In this document: positions 1 through 8,790 of the stretch, piece by piece
Position numbering within the stretch: the stretch's first letter is position 1
How the letters are laid out: each line of letters starts with the position of its first letter
From: Sulfitobacter sp. EhC04
GTDB lineage: Bacteria > Pseudomonadota > Alphaproteobacteria > Rhodobacterales > Rhodobacteraceae
DNA: 64,000 bases
Direction of reading: 5' to 3'
NCBI RefSeq assembly: GCF_001650875.1
Contig: NZ_LXYI01000009.1
Location: forward strand, 273,395-337,394
The notes under the pieces: generated by a model
Seen by the model: only the letters and a program-made list of their open reading frames with translations
What the model was told of the DNA's origin: nothing
Databases searched by the model: none
Program-made: the position numbers and the translations under genes

Positions 1-1909
1 TGCGGACATAGCCCACCTCCCGGTCACAGGATTGTCGCCAGTTGGTCTCCCCCGCTTTGGGAAAATAGCTGGGCCGATACCACAGCCCCGCTTCGATCAT
101 CGGTGCCCCCATCGCCACTGACGCCCTGTGCGAGGTGGTAAAACGCTGCGGCGCAAACCCCTTGCCCTGCGCCCCTGCCCCCATCGCGGCAATCGCCACC
201 GGCACATAGGGCGGCCGAAACGTCGTGGTCCCCGTCTCAGGTATCCCTCGCCCGGTGGCATCCGCCAGGACCGCCAGCGCGGCCACGTTCGAATTCTTGC
301 CCTGATCCGTCGCCATGCCCTGCGTCGTGTACCGCTTCATATGCTCGACCGAGCGGAAGTTCTCCACCGCCGCCTGTTTCACATCCTTGACCGACACGTC
401 GTTCTGGAAATCGAGCCAGGCACGCCCCTTGCCCGCCACCGCCCAAAGCGGCTCCATTGCGTAAGCTCCATCCTCGGCGCGCGGCACATCCACTGAACCG
501 GCCTTCTTGCCCAGCGCCGACAGCGCCTCGCCCGCCGCATCGACGCCAGCCTTCAGACAGGCATGGGTCGAGAACACGCCATTGCAGGCCCCCGCCGCGA
601 TCATCCCCGGCACCGCATCCGGCACCGGCACAAAAGCCTGAATCGCGGCGTCCCACCGGGGCCGCCCATTCATGTGGCAGGTCAGATGCACGGTGGGGTT
701 CCACCCCCCCGACATCGCCAGACAATCGGTCTGGATCGCCTGCTCGCCGCTGGCCGTCCGAATGGTGATCGCCTCCAGCTCCTTGCGACCCGCCGCATTG
801 CAGACCTGCGCGCCGGTGTAGAACGGAAACTCCGCCCCCTCGACCAGCACATCGGCGCGGCTGTCGATCAGGGCCGCGACATGCACCCCCGCCGCCGCCA
901 GATCGCGCGCGGTGCGGTGGGCATCGTCGTTGTTGCCAAAGACCGTCACATGTTTGCCGGGGCTCACCCCCCAGCGGTTCAGATAGGCCCGCACCGCTCC
1001 GGCGGTCATCACACCGGGGCGGTCGTTGTTCTGGAAGGCCACGGGTCGTTCCAGCGCCCCTGCCGCCAGAATGCTGCGGCGCGCGTGGATGCGCCAGAAG
1101 GTCTCCAGCGGCACTCCCTCGCGCCGCGCGGCATGGTGGTTCACCCGCTCCAGCGCGCCATACATGCCGCCGTCATAGGCTCCGGTGACAGTGGTACGCG
1201 TCATCAGCCGCACATTCGGCATGGCAGAAAGCTCCGCCACAATGCCCATGGCCCAGGCATGACCCGGCTGATCGCCGATCACCCCGGTCTCGGCGTTCAG
1301 CCGCCCGCCCATACGCGCATCCTCATCCGCCAGGATCACATCCGCCCCGGCGCGTGCCGCCGTCAGCGCCGCCATCAGGCCCGTGGGCCCGGCCCCGATT
1401 ACCAGCAGATCGCAGAACGCATAGGCGCGCTCGTACCGGTCGGGATCATGCTTGCCACTCAGCGCCCCCAGACCGGCCGCGCGCCGGATGATCGGCTCAT
1501 AGACCGCTTCCCAGAACTTCGCGGGCCACATGAAGGTCTTGTAATAGAACCCCGCCCCCAGAAAAGGCGCGGCCAGATCGTTCACCGCCATCACGTCGAA
1601 GTCGAGCGAGGGCCAGGCATTCTGGCTGCGCACCTCCAGCCCGTCATAAATCTCCTGCACGGTTGCACGCAGATTGGGGTCCGCCTGCGCGCCCCTGCCG
1701 ACGGTGATCAGCGCATTCGGCTCCTCCGAACCTGCCGTCAGCACGCCACGCGGGCGGTGGTACTTGAACGACCGCCCCATCAGCTTCTGATCATTGGCCA
1801 GCAGGGCAGAGGCAACGGTATCGCCCTCGAATCCATCATAGGACCGCCCGTCAAAACGAAAGGTGACCGGCCTGGCCCGGTCGATCAGCCCCTTGCCCGC
1901 GATCCTCAT
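1..1909 (-). CDS. soxA: Sarcosine oxidase subunit alpha (N-terminal part, runs off the left edge)
   Basis: Large flavin- and NAD-binding subunit of heterotetrameric sarcosine oxidase, which demethylates sarcosine to glycine with transfer of the methyl carbon to tetrahydrofolate and release of H2O2. The frame is open from the ATG at 1909 to the window edge, showing 636 residues of a family about 1000 long; the aminomethyltransferase-like C-terminus is outside. Visible parts are a ferredoxin-like N-terminus (YHRPRGVLTAGSEEPNAL, residues 50-67) and a dinucleotide-binding motif IGAGPTGLMAALTAARAG from residue 171. Its ATG overlaps the soxD stop by 4 bp, so the two are translationally coupled. The gamma subunit (soxG) is not in view and is expected further left. 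Confidence 0.95.
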   Translation of the reverse strand, partial: MRIAGKGLIDRARPVTFRFDGRSYDGFEGDTVASALLANDQKLMGRSFKYHRPRGVLTAGSEEPNALITVGRGAQADPNLRATVQEIYDGLEVRSQNAWPSLDFDVMAVNDLAAPFLGAGFYYKTFMWPAKFWEAVYEPIIRRAAGLGALSGKHDPDRYERAYAFCDLLVIGAGPTGLMAALTAARAGADVILADEDARMGGRLNAETGVIGDQPGHAWAMGIVAELSAMPNVRLMTRTTVTGAYDGGMYGALERVNHHAARREGVPLETFWRIHARRSILAAGALERPVAFQNNDRPGVMTAGAVRAYLNRWGVSPGKHVTVFGNNDDAHRTARDLAAAGVHVAALIDSRADVLVEGAEFPFYTGAQVCNAAGRKELEAITIRTASGEQAIQTDCLAMSGGWNPTVHLTCHMNGRPRWDAAIQAFVPVPDAVPGMIAAGACNGVFSTHACLKAGVDAAGEALSALGKKAGSVDVPRAEDGAYAMEPLWAVAGKGRAWLDFQNDVSVKDVKQAAVENFRSVEHMKRYTTQGMATDQGKNSNVAALAVLADATGRGIPETGTTTFRPPYVPVAIAAMGAGAQGKGFAPQRFTTSHRASVAMGAPMIEAGLWYRPSYFPKAGETNWRQSCDREVGYVR

Positions 1910-2178
1910 GCGCCCGCCTCCTTGACGTCGGCGGCCAGCGCCACCTTGGATATCTCGTGGCTGACCGTGTCCCGCGTCACCACCAGCCAGGCCGAACATC
2001 CCGCCTCGTGATGCCACAGCTCCCTTGTCTGTCCCGCCGGATTGTCGCGCAGATGCACATAATCGTCCCAGGCCGCCTCACCGGCGTCCGGCGCAGGTCG
2101 CGCAAGGGCCACCGCAGCGCCCTGATAGTAGAATTCACGCATGTCGCGTGATCCGCACAAGGGGCAGTCGATCCTCAT
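1906..2178 (-). CDS. soxD: Sarcosine oxidase subunit delta
   Basis: Small zinc-binding subunit of heterotetrameric sarcosine oxidase, 90 residues, usual size for the family. The N-terminus MRIDCPLCGSRD carries the CxxC half of the zinc site, and a histidine-rich stretch (LWHHEAGC) later in the protein fits the rest. The start at 2178 is preferred over an upstream in-frame start at 2232 because GGAGAGG sits just ahead of it and because family members begin with this Cys motif. It lies 93 bp after soxB and overlaps soxA by 4 bp, the standard soxBDA order. Confidence 0.95.
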   Translation of the reverse strand: MRIDCPLCGSRDMREFYYQGAAVALARPAPDAGEAAWDDYVHLRDNPAGQTRELWHHEAGCSAWLVVTRDTVSHEISKVALAADVKEAGA

Positions 2179-2271
2179 GTCGTCCTCTCCGACAGGGTGC
2201 CAACACCCCGTTTCATTGTTCCCAAAATACACGCCACAACGCCCACCACGGGCGCGCGGCCGGCGTGGGGC

Positions 2272-3525
2272 TCAGTGAAGGTTATGCTGCGCACCGGTGC
2301 CCTCCTCGTCCATCAACCCGGCGCCGGTGCGAAACCGGTCCAGCCGGAACTTCGCCGCCGGCGCGTGGTGCTCTCCCGTTGCCATCAGATGCGCAAAGGA
2401 AAAGCCCGAGCCCGGCACCGCCTTGAAGCCGCCGTAACACCAGCCGCAATCTATGAACAAACCCTCGGTATCGGTCTTGTCGATGATCGGGCTGCCATCG
2501 GGTGTCATGTCCATGATCCCGCCCCAGGACCGCAACACCCTGGCCTTGCCGATCATCGGCATCAGGGTCATCCCCGCCTCCATCACATGTTCCATCATCG
2601 GCATGTTGCCGCGCTGCGCGTAGGAGGCGTAGAAATCCAGATCGCCGCCAAAGACCAGCCCGCCCTTGTCGGACTGACTGATATAGAAATGGCCCATGCC
2701 AAAGCTGACCACATGGTCGATCACCGGTTTCACCCCTTCGCTGACAAAGGCCTGCAGGACATGGCTTTCGATCGGCAGGCGCATGCCGGCCATCGCGGCC
2801 ACCTGGCCCGAGCGGCCCGCCACCACGATGCCGACCTTCCTGGCCCGGATCGGCCCGCGCGTGGTCTGCACGCCGCGCACCTTGCCGTTCTCGATGTCGA
2901 TTCCGGTGACTTCACATTGCTGGATCAGGTCCACCCCGCGCTGGTCTGCACCGCGCGCAAAGCCCCAGGCCACCGCGTCATGTCGCGCCGTCCCCCCGCG
3001 CGGATGCAGCAGCCCGCCGTAGATCGGAAAGCGGCCATTGTCGAAGTCGAGATAGGGCAGATACCGGCGCACGCCCTCGCGGTCCAGCAGCACCGCGTCA
3101 TCGCCCTGGTTGATCATCGCATTGCCGCGCCGGGCAAAGGCATCGCGCTGACCGTCGGAATGAAACAGGTTGATCAGCCCGCGCTGCGAATGCATCGCGT
3201 TGTAGTTCAGGTCTTTCTCCATCCCCTCCCACAGCTTCAGCGAATGGGAATAGAACTCCGAATTGCCCTGCAGAAAGTAGTTGGCGCGCACGATTGTGGT
3301 GTTGCGGCCCACGTTGCCGCCGCCGAGGTAGCCCTTTTCAAGCACCGCGATATTGGTCATGCCGTGGTTCTTGGCCAGGTAATAGGCGGTCGACAGGCCG
3401 TGCCCGCCGCCACCAATGATCACGGCATCATATTCCGGCTTGGGTTCCGGATCGCGCCAGTGCGGCGTCCAGCCCTTGTTGCCGGTCAGCCCCTCGCGCA
3501 GCACGCGCCATCCTGAAAACCGCAT
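2272..3525 (-). CDS. soxB: Sarcosine oxidase subunit beta
   Basis: Flavoprotein subunit holding the catalytic site of heterotetrameric sarcosine oxidase, 417 residues as expected. The N-terminal Rossmann fold shows AVIIGGGGHGLSTAYYLAK, and the family motif GGGNVGRNTTIVRANYF follows, near the position of covalent FMN attachment in known enzymes. The start at 3525 has AGGGGAG about 7 nt upstream and gives the typical MRFSGWRVLREGL N-terminus; the frame is open a further 37 codons without family similarity. It is the first gene of soxBDA. A perfect 17-bp inverted repeat (3626-3667) lies about 100 bp upstream, between it and gdhA. Confidence 0.95.
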   Translation of the reverse strand: MRFSGWRVLREGLTGNKGWTPHWRDPEPKPEYDAVIIGGGGHGLSTAYYLAKNHGMTNIAVLEKGYLGGGNVGRNTTIVRANYFLQGNSEFYSHSLKLWEGMEKDLNYNAMHSQRGLINLFHSDGQRDAFARRGNAMINQGDDAVLLDREGVRRYLPYLDFDNGRFPIYGGLLHPRGGTARHDAVAWGFARGADQRGVDLIQQCEVTGIDIENGKVRGVQTTRGPIRARKVGIVVAGRSGQVAAMAGMRLPIESHVLQAFVSEGVKPVIDHVVSFGMGHFYISQSDKGGLVFGGDLDFYASYAQRGNMPMMEHVMEAGMTLMPMIGKARVLRSWGGIMDMTPDGSPIIDKTDTEGLFIDCGWCYGGFKAVPGSGFSFAHLMATGEHHAPAAKFRLDRFRTGAGLMDEEGTGAQHNLH

Positions 3526-3625
3526 CGAAAACTCCCCTTGCCTGGACCGGAGTGAACCAAGTCCCGTCCAGAGGTGCAATGCCCTCCGACCAGATGCACG
3601 GTGCTTTTCGACAGAAAGTGTTTCA

Positions 3626-3667
3626 GGGGCGACCATATGGCCAAGTTACGGGCCATATGGTCGCCCC
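3626..3667 (-). terminator. Perfect 17-bp inverted repeat between gdhA and soxB
   Basis: GGGGCGACCATATGGCC (3626-3642) and its exact reverse complement (3651-3667) flank an 8-nt loop. The hairpin is 15 nt past the gdhA stop and 100 nt before soxB, both leftward, so it is well placed to end gdhA transcription. On the transcript strand only a weak T tract (CACTTTCTG) follows, so it may instead be an mRNA-stabilising stem or an attenuator. Each arm also contains CCATATGG, itself palindromic. Confidence 0.6.
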
Positions 3668-3682
3668 GAGGCGGCGCGGCCG

Positions 3683-5113
3683 TCAGATGCCCTTGGCCCG
3701 GTAACTGGCCGCGACCTTGCCGATTGCACAGATATAGGCCGCCGTGCGCAGGTCATCCACGTCGTCGCGGCCATGCCAGACCTCCGCCATGGACTGATAG
3801 GCGGTCTGCATCGTGTCATCGAGGCCGGAACGGACAAGTTCAAGCTCGCCTGCGCCGCGCAGGTACTTGTCCTTGAAATTCGGGCTCAACTGCCAGCCGA
3901 TGCCGCTGTCCGCGCTCAGCCGCTCCAGCTCGTCCACAACCAGCTGGTGACGCGCTTCTTCCTGGCGGCGCTGCATCCGGCCAAACCGGATATGGCTGAG
4001 GTTCTTGACCCATTCGAAGTAGGACACCGTCACACCGCCCGCGTTGGCATACATGTCGGGAATGATGACCGTTCCCTTCTTGCGCAGGATCTCATCCGCG
4101 CCCGCCGTGACCGGTCCGTTCGCCGCTTCCACGATCAGAGGCGCGCGGATCCGGTCTGCGTTGGACAGGTTGATCACCCCTTCCATTGCCGCCGGGATCA
4201 GAACTTCGCATTCCGCCTCCAGCAGCTTGGCACCGTCAGGATCAAGCGGCGCTTTGGGGTAGCCCTTGATCGTGCCATGTTTGGTGATCCACTGATGCAC
4301 CTGCTCCACGTCCAGCCCCTTGTCGTCGAACAGCGCACCATCGCGTTCGATGATCGCGGTGATCAGACAGCCATCCTCCTCGCTCAGGAACTTGGCCGCG
4401 TGATACCCCACGTTGCCCAGACCCTGCACCACCACGCGCTTGCCATCCAGCTCGCCGGTCAGACCGGCCAGCTTCATGCCCTTGGGATCGCGGAAAAACG
4501 CGTGCAAGGCATATTGCACGCCGCGCCCCGTGGCCTCTGTCCGGCCCTGGATACCGCCCGCATGGGTCGGTTTGCCGGTCACGCAGGCCACGCCGTTGAT
4601 ATCGGTGGTGTTCATCCGCTTGTACTGGTCCGCGATCCAGGCCATCTCGCGCTCGCCCGTGCCCATGTCGGGGGCCGGCACGTTCTGCGCCGGGTTGATC
4701 AGGTCGCGTTTGATCAGCTCATAGGCAAAGCGGCGTGTGATCAGCTCAAGCTCGTGTTCGTCGTATTCGCGCGGGTCGATGCACAACCCGCCCTTGGATC
4801 CGCCAAACGGTGCCTCGACCAGCGAGCATTTATAGGTCATCAGCGCCGCCAGCGCCTCGACCTCGTCCTGGTTGACGCCCAGCGAATATCGAATGCCACC
4901 CTTGACCGGCTCCATATGTTCGGAATGGACGGAGCGGTAGCCGGTAAAGGTATGGATCTTGCCCCGCAGCCGCACGCCGAAGCGGACTGTGTAGGTCGCA
5001 TTGCAAACCCTGATCTTCTCCTCAAGCCCCGGCGAAAGGTCCATCAGCGCCACCGCGCGGGTGTACATCAAATCAACGCTTTCGCGAAAGCTTGGCTCAT
5101 TGGATGGGGTCAT
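3683..5113 (-). CDS. gdhA: Glu/Leu/Phe/Val family dehydrogenase (glutamate dehydrogenase)
   Basis: Oxidative deamination of glutamate to 2-oxoglutarate and ammonium, or the reverse, with NAD(P). 476 residues, usual for the family. The substrate site is visible as PVKGGIRYSLGVNQDEV and the catalytic lysine segment as APFGGSKGGLCIDP; the Rossmann motif GLGNVGYHAAKFL starts the nucleotide domain. Two ATGs are possible, 5119 and 5113. GGAG directly abuts 5119 but is 6 nt from 5113, so 5113 is chosen. It stands alone, with soxB downstream on the same strand and a divergent pseudopilin operon upstream. Cofactor preference cannot be read from sequence alone. Confidence 0.9.
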   Translation of the reverse strand: MTPSNEPSFRESVDLMYTRAVALMDLSPGLEEKIRVCNATYTVRFGVRLRGKIHTFTGYRSVHSEHMEPVKGGIRYSLGVNQDEVEALAALMTYKCSLVEAPFGGSKGGLCIDPREYDEHELELITRRFAYELIKRDLINPAQNVPAPDMGTGEREMAWIADQYKRMNTTDINGVACVTGKPTHAGGIQGRTEATGRGVQYALHAFFRDPKGMKLAGLTGELDGKRVVVQGLGNVGYHAAKFLSEEDGCLITAIIERDGALFDDKGLDVEQVHQWITKHGTIKGYPKAPLDPDGAKLLEAECEVLIPAAMEGVINLSNADRIRAPLIVEAANGPVTAGADEILRKKGTVIIPDMYANAGGVTVSYFEWVKNLSHIRFGRMQRRQEEARHQLVVDELERLSADSGIGWQLSPNFKDKYLRGAGELELVRSGLDDTMQTAYQSMAEVWHGRDDVDDLRTAAYICAIGKVAASYRAKGI

Positions 5114-5458
5114 CGTCATCTCCAGTCATTTCAGTCTGGCCTCAAGAGCGACTCATCACGGCCGCATCCCGGCAATCCCACCCTAAGGCCGGTTTTTTCA
5201 AAGTGCGACCAGATTGAGCACATCTGCCCGAATCCCTGCCGGAATGTGCGATTCGCCACCTCAAATGGCTCAGCGTCTACGGATCGGAAACAAACACCGA
5301 AATCCCCTCCAATTGATCATAAATTCATGAATAATAAGCAGTTTTTAGGCACTTTCCCGCCTAATTTCCGCCACGTTGGCCGATCACAACGGGACAACGG
5401 CAAAGTCTGCCCGAAGTCCGGCACGCAAAATGTGTCTCGGTAGAAAAGGTTAACAAAT
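5114..5458. promoter_or_regulatory. Divergent intergenic region gdhA / TadG-like operon
   Basis: 345 bp without a supportable gene, clearly more AT-rich than its surroundings around 5300-5360. It must hold the leftward gdhA promoter and the rightward promoter of the pseudopilin operon. A 10-bp palindrome ATTCATGAAT (5323-5332) lies in the AT-rich part and could be a regulator site, but no known consensus is recognised. GAAAAGG near 5445 is the likely ribosome site for the rightward operon. Confidence 0.4.
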
Positions 5459-6916
5459 ATGAAACGTATGACACGTGAAAATCGCCTGACAGCCGGGGAC
5501 CTGTTGGCACTCTCTCGCCATTTCTCAAAGACGGAAGACGGCTCAATCACCATCTTCGCCTGCTTCATGGTCGTGATCATGATGATGATCGGCGGGATCG
5601 GTGTGGACATGATGCGCCACGAAATGGAACGCACGCGCCTTCAGGCCGTGTCAGACCGCGCCGTGCTGGCCGCCGCCGACCTGGACCAGACCCTGGACCC
5701 CGAAGCGGTGGTGCGGGACTACTTTGCCAAATCCGGCATGGCCGATTATGTCTCGGCGGTCAATGTCGACGAGGGGCTGAACTACCGCACCGTGACGGTG
5801 GACGCCACCAACACGATCAAGACACAGTTCATGGATACCCTCGGGGTGGAAAACCTCTCGGTGCCCGCCTACGCCAAGGCCGAAGAGAAAATCCAGAAGG
5901 TCGAGATTTCGCTTGTGGTCGATATCTCCGGCTCGATGAACAACAACAACAAGATGCAGAACCTCAAGAACGCCGCGGGCGTCTTTGTGGATACCGTGCT
6001 GAAGCCGGAGAACGAAGACCTGATATCGGTCTCGCTCATACCCTATTCGGAACATGTGAACGCAGGACCGGGCATCTTCGACCAGCTCAACGTCAACCAG
6101 GTTCACCCCTGGTCCCATTGTGTGGAAATTCCGGACAGTGAATTCAGCAGTGCCAACTTCGATATCAACCGCAGCTACGATCAGATGCAGCATTTCCAGT
6201 GGAACTCCTACTCGATCGAGAGCGGCAACCAACAGAACACACTCCACGACACGGTCTGCCCGCAAAACGGCAACCTTAACAGCCACACCTACGAAAATTA
6301 CGAGGCGATCACCGCCTTCAGCCAGAATGCCGCCGCCCTCAAGGCCCAGATCAACAAGTTCAAGCCCCGGTCGGGTACGTCGATCTTCCTCGGCATGAAA
6401 TGGGGCGTGGGGATGCTGCAGCCGAACTTCCGCCCGATCATCACCACATTGTCCAACTCTGGCAAGGTCGACGCTGCATTTTCCAACCGGCCGTCCGCCA
6501 CGAACGATCCCGAAACGCTCAAGACCGTGATCCTGATGACCGACGGGCAGAACGACCGCTCCATGCGTATCCCGGACTGGTATTACAACTCCGACAGCGA
6601 AATCATGCACTGGAGCCGCTATAACCTCCAGTACTACATGAACCGCTACGTGAACTACTACTACCGCAGCGACTTCTACTACGAAAAGTACAACGCATCC
6701 CAGGGCGACAACCTGCTGGACAGCATCTGTGACGCCGCCAAGGAAGCGCGGATCGTGATCTGGTCCATCGGCTTCGAAGTCACCGATCACGGTGCGGACG
6801 TGATGCGCAACTGCGCCTCCTCGCCCAGCCACTTCTTCAGGGTCGAAGGTGTGGAGATCGAGGATGCCTTTGAAGCCATCGCACGCCAGATCAACCAGCT
6901 GAGGCTCACACAATGA
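5459..6916 (+). CDS. TadG-like protein with von Willebrand A domain
   Basis: Membrane-anchored protein of the TadG class, linked to tight-adherence (Flp/Tad) secretion systems. 485 residues. One transmembrane helix at about 30-50 follows a short basic cytoplasmic tail, leaving the rest outside. The VWA metal site (MIDAS) is complete: DISGS at 155-159, a threonine in SGTSIFLGM and an acidic loop MTDGQND near 360. A tyrosine-rich segment (about residues 373-412, 12 Tyr in 40) interrupts the VWA fold. First of three genes joined by 4-bp ATGA overlaps, the next two TadE-like. The core Tad machinery (tadA, B, C, rcpA) is not in this window, so the partner system is inferred. Confidence 0.8.
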   Translation: MKRMTRENRLTAGDLLALSRHFSKTEDGSITIFACFMVVIMMMIGGIGVDMMRHEMERTRLQAVSDRAVLAAADLDQTLDPEAVVRDYFAKSGMADYVSAVNVDEGLNYRTVTVDATNTIKTQFMDTLGVENLSVPAYAKAEEKIQKVEISLVVDISGSMNNNNKMQNLKNAAGVFVDTVLKPENEDLISVSLIPYSEHVNAGPGIFDQLNVNQVHPWSHCVEIPDSEFSSANFDINRSYDQMQHFQWNSYSIESGNQQNTLHDTVCPQNGNLNSHTYENYEAITAFSQNAAALKAQINKFKPRSGTSIFLGMKWGVGMLQPNFRPIITTLSNSGKVDAAFSNRPSATNDPETLKTVILMTDGQNDRSMRIPDWYYNSDSEIMHWSRYNLQYYMNRYVNYYYRSDFYYEKYNASQGDNLLDSICDAAKEARIVIWSIGFEVTDHGADVMRNCASSPSHFFRVEGVEIEDAFEAIARQINQLRLTQ

Positions 6917-7452
6917 AGACGCCTTTCTTCAGACGCCTGTTCCGGTTCCGCCGGGACGAAGAGGGCGGGATCTTTCTGGTCGAGTTCTGCATCCTGGTGC
7001 CCATCCTGTTCGGCGCGTTCATGATGGCGGTCGAAATGGGCCTCTACTCCATGCGCCAGATGTATCTCGACCGGGGCGTGGACATCGCGGTCCGCTATAT
7101 CCGGCTGAGCACGAACACACCGATCGCGCACAATCAGATCAAGCAGATCGTCTGCGACAACGCGGGCTTTATCGAGGATTGCGAAAGCACCCTGCGGCTG
7201 GAAATGATCCCGCTGCTGCCCCGCGCCTTCGCCACTTTCGACCAGACGCCCGACTGCGTGGACACCTCTGCTCCGGCCACGCCGGTCCGGGGGTTCATCC
7301 TGGGCCGCGAGCACGAGATCATGATCCTGCGGGCCTGCGTCAAGTTCAAGCCGGTCTTCGCCACCACAGGTCTGGGCAAGGAGCTTGAGAAAGACGGCAG
7401 CGGACGGGCCCGACTGATCGCGGTCTCCGCCTTTGTACAGGAGCCGAAATGA
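6913..7452 (+). CDS. TadE-like pseudopilin family protein
   Basis: 179 residues with a basic N-terminal tail, then EEGGIFLVEFCILVPILFG, a hydrophobic helix with the Glu typical of TadE/TadF minor pseudopilins, and an exported C-terminal part with four cysteines that could pair in the periplasm. Start overlaps the TadG-like stop (ATGA, 6913-6916) and its stop overlaps the next start (7449-7452). The middle position in a G-E-E triad suggests it assembles with its neighbours at the membrane. Exact TadE versus TadF assignment is not possible here. Confidence 0.75.
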   Translation: MKTPFFRRLFRFRRDEEGGIFLVEFCILVPILFGAFMMAVEMGLYSMRQMYLDRGVDIAVRYIRLSTNTPIAHNQIKQIVCDNAGFIEDCESTLRLEMIPLLPRAFATFDQTPDCVDTSAPATPVRGFILGREHEIMILRACVKFKPVFATTGLGKELEKDGSGRARLIAVSAFVQEPK

Positions 7453-8024
7453 TGCGTGCCACCTTGCTCAAACTCCGCCTGCAATCACTCCTGCGCTGCG
7501 ATTTCCTGCGCAAACAGGACGGTTCGATCTCCATCGAGGCGATGATCGTCCTGCCGGTGATGTTCTGGTCTTTCCTTGCCATGTTCTCGATCTTTGACGC
7601 GTTCCGCATGTACGGGATCAACCAGAAGGCGGCTTTCACCGTGGGCGACGCAATTTCCCGCGAGACGCTGCCGCTGGATGACGATTACCTTGACGGCGTG
7701 CACAACCTGTTCGAGTACCTGTCCTTCAGCGAAGGCAAATCCGCGATGCGGGTCAGCTCGATCTGGTTCGACGAGGACAACAACCGTTACCGCACCGACT
7801 GGTCCAAGACACGCGGCAACGTCACTTCATTGGCCAGCAGCGATGTGCAGAACTGGCACAACCGCCTGCCGGTGATGCCGGACAACGAACGCGTGCTGCT
7901 GGTCGAAACCTGGAGCGATTACGAACCGCCCTTCGCCACCGGCCTGGAAGAACGGGAAATCCAGAACTTCGTGTTCACGCGCCCGCGTTATGCCCCCCGC
8001 GTCTGCTGGGAATACTGCAACTAA
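7449..8024 (+). CDS. TadE-like pseudopilin family protein
   Basis: 191 residues. QDGSISIEAMIVLPVMFWS forms the conserved N-terminal helix with an acidic residue near its start, as in TadE/TadF proteins; the remainder is exported and ends with two cysteines (VCWEYC). It is translationally coupled to the preceding TadE-like gene by ATGA. A stem-loop with a T tract at 8054-8087 closes the operon. Confidence 0.75.
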   Translation: MMRATLLKLRLQSLLRCDFLRKQDGSISIEAMIVLPVMFWSFLAMFSIFDAFRMYGINQKAAFTVGDAISRETLPLDDDYLDGVHNLFEYLSFSEGKSAMRVSSIWFDEDNNRYRTDWSKTRGNVTSLASSDVQNWHNRLPVMPDNERVLLVETWSDYEPPFATGLEEREIQNFVFTRPRYAPRVCWEYCN

Positions 8025-8053
8025 GGCGCGCGCCGCACCACCGCACCAGATCA

Positions 8054-8087
8054 GACCCGCCGGACCCTCAGTCCTGCGGGTCTTTTT
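8054..8087 (+). terminator. Rho-independent terminator of the TadG/E/E operon
   Basis: Stem GACCCGC (8054-8060) pairs with GCGGGTC (8076-8082); an inner GGAC/GTCC extends it after one mismatch, the loop is CCTCA, and TTTTT follows at 8083-8087. The structure overlaps the last codons of the convergent gene 8068-8559, whose stop codon lies in the loop. Confidence 0.8.
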
Positions 8088-8559
8088 GCGCCAGCATCGC
8101 GGCCAGCACATCTGCCATGAACTTGGTCTGGCTGCCCGGTGTCATGCCGCCGACGCCCACCCGGCGGCCCATGCGCCACCACAGGCCGGGCCGCCAGCGG
8201 CGGCTGTCGCCCTCGCTCAGTTTGAGCAGGAAGCCGTTGGACGGTTTGAAGGCAAAGAACCCCCGGTCGATCCCGGTGATCTGATCGACCTGCGCGATCA
8301 CAGTGCCATCCGCATCGCGCAGGACCAGCGGCGTCAGTTCCAGCTTGCTGGCCGTCGCGCGCCGCATGGCGCCTGCAACCCAAAGCGATCCTGCACCGAC
8401 AACGATGAGGAAAACCTGCCAGTGCAGGGCGGGCGCACGCATGAACCCCATGTAGATCAGCAGGAACCCAAGCAACCCCAGGCACCCGATCCCCATGGCG
8501 CGCCGCCCGACAGAGGCCTGCACGGTGGCCAATACTTCGGTGCTGTCATCAAAGTTCAT
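8068..8559 (-). CDS. Hypothetical two-helix membrane protein
   Basis: 163 residues with two hydrophobic segments at about 25-42 and 50-66 and a soluble C-terminal part with aromatic and basic residues (RRWRPGLWWRMGRRVG). No family is recognised with confidence. The start at 8559 is set by an ideal AAGGAG 6 nt upstream; the frame is open further up but that stretch runs into an inverted-repeat element. The last codons are also the stem-loop that ends the convergent pseudopilin operon, so the two 3' ends share DNA. Confidence 0.75.
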   Translation of the reverse strand: MNFDDSTEVLATVQASVGRRAMGIGCLGLLGFLLIYMGFMRAPALHWQVFLIVVGAGSLWVAGAMRRATASKLELTPLVLRDADGTVIAQVDQITGIDRGFFAFKPSNGFLLKLSEGDSRRWRPGLWWRMGRRVGVGGMTPGSQTKFMADVLAAMLAQKDPQD

Positions 8560-8589
8560 GGGCGCTCCTTCGGCTTTGGTTCTGCCTAC

Positions 8590-8687
8590 AGCGTTTCGGG
8601 GTAAACCTGAAACATCGCAGATCACTTTTCGCGTTCGACCGAAGGGAGAGGCAGCGCACAAGTGATCCAAGTGTATCCCGAAACGCT
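8590..8687. repeat. Nested inverted repeat, possible dispersed palindromic element
   Basis: Outer arms AGCGTTTCGGGGTA (8590-8603) and TATCCCGAAACGCT (8674-8687) pair with one mismatch. Inner arms GATCACTT (8620-8627) and AAGTGATC (8660-8667) pair perfectly. The whole 98 bp can fold into one long interrupted stem. It lies upstream of the 8559 start in a 414-bp gene-free stretch. The layout is like small dispersed palindromic units in alphaproteobacteria, but only one copy is present in this window. Confidence 0.6.
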
Positions 8688-8790
8688 TTAAGGTATTTGC
8701 GGCGCGTTGCAATCGGAAAGCGGAAGCGGGGGAGAAAGCGGATTTGGCGGCCAATGTGCACCGGCATCCCGTATCCCTTTGTACAAACGC

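Noticed and set aside
563..2011. 482-codon rightward frame opposite soxA
   Set aside because: The soxA frame on the other strand has clear family motifs; this frame has none and is rich in Arg/His/Pro as GC-rich shadows are.
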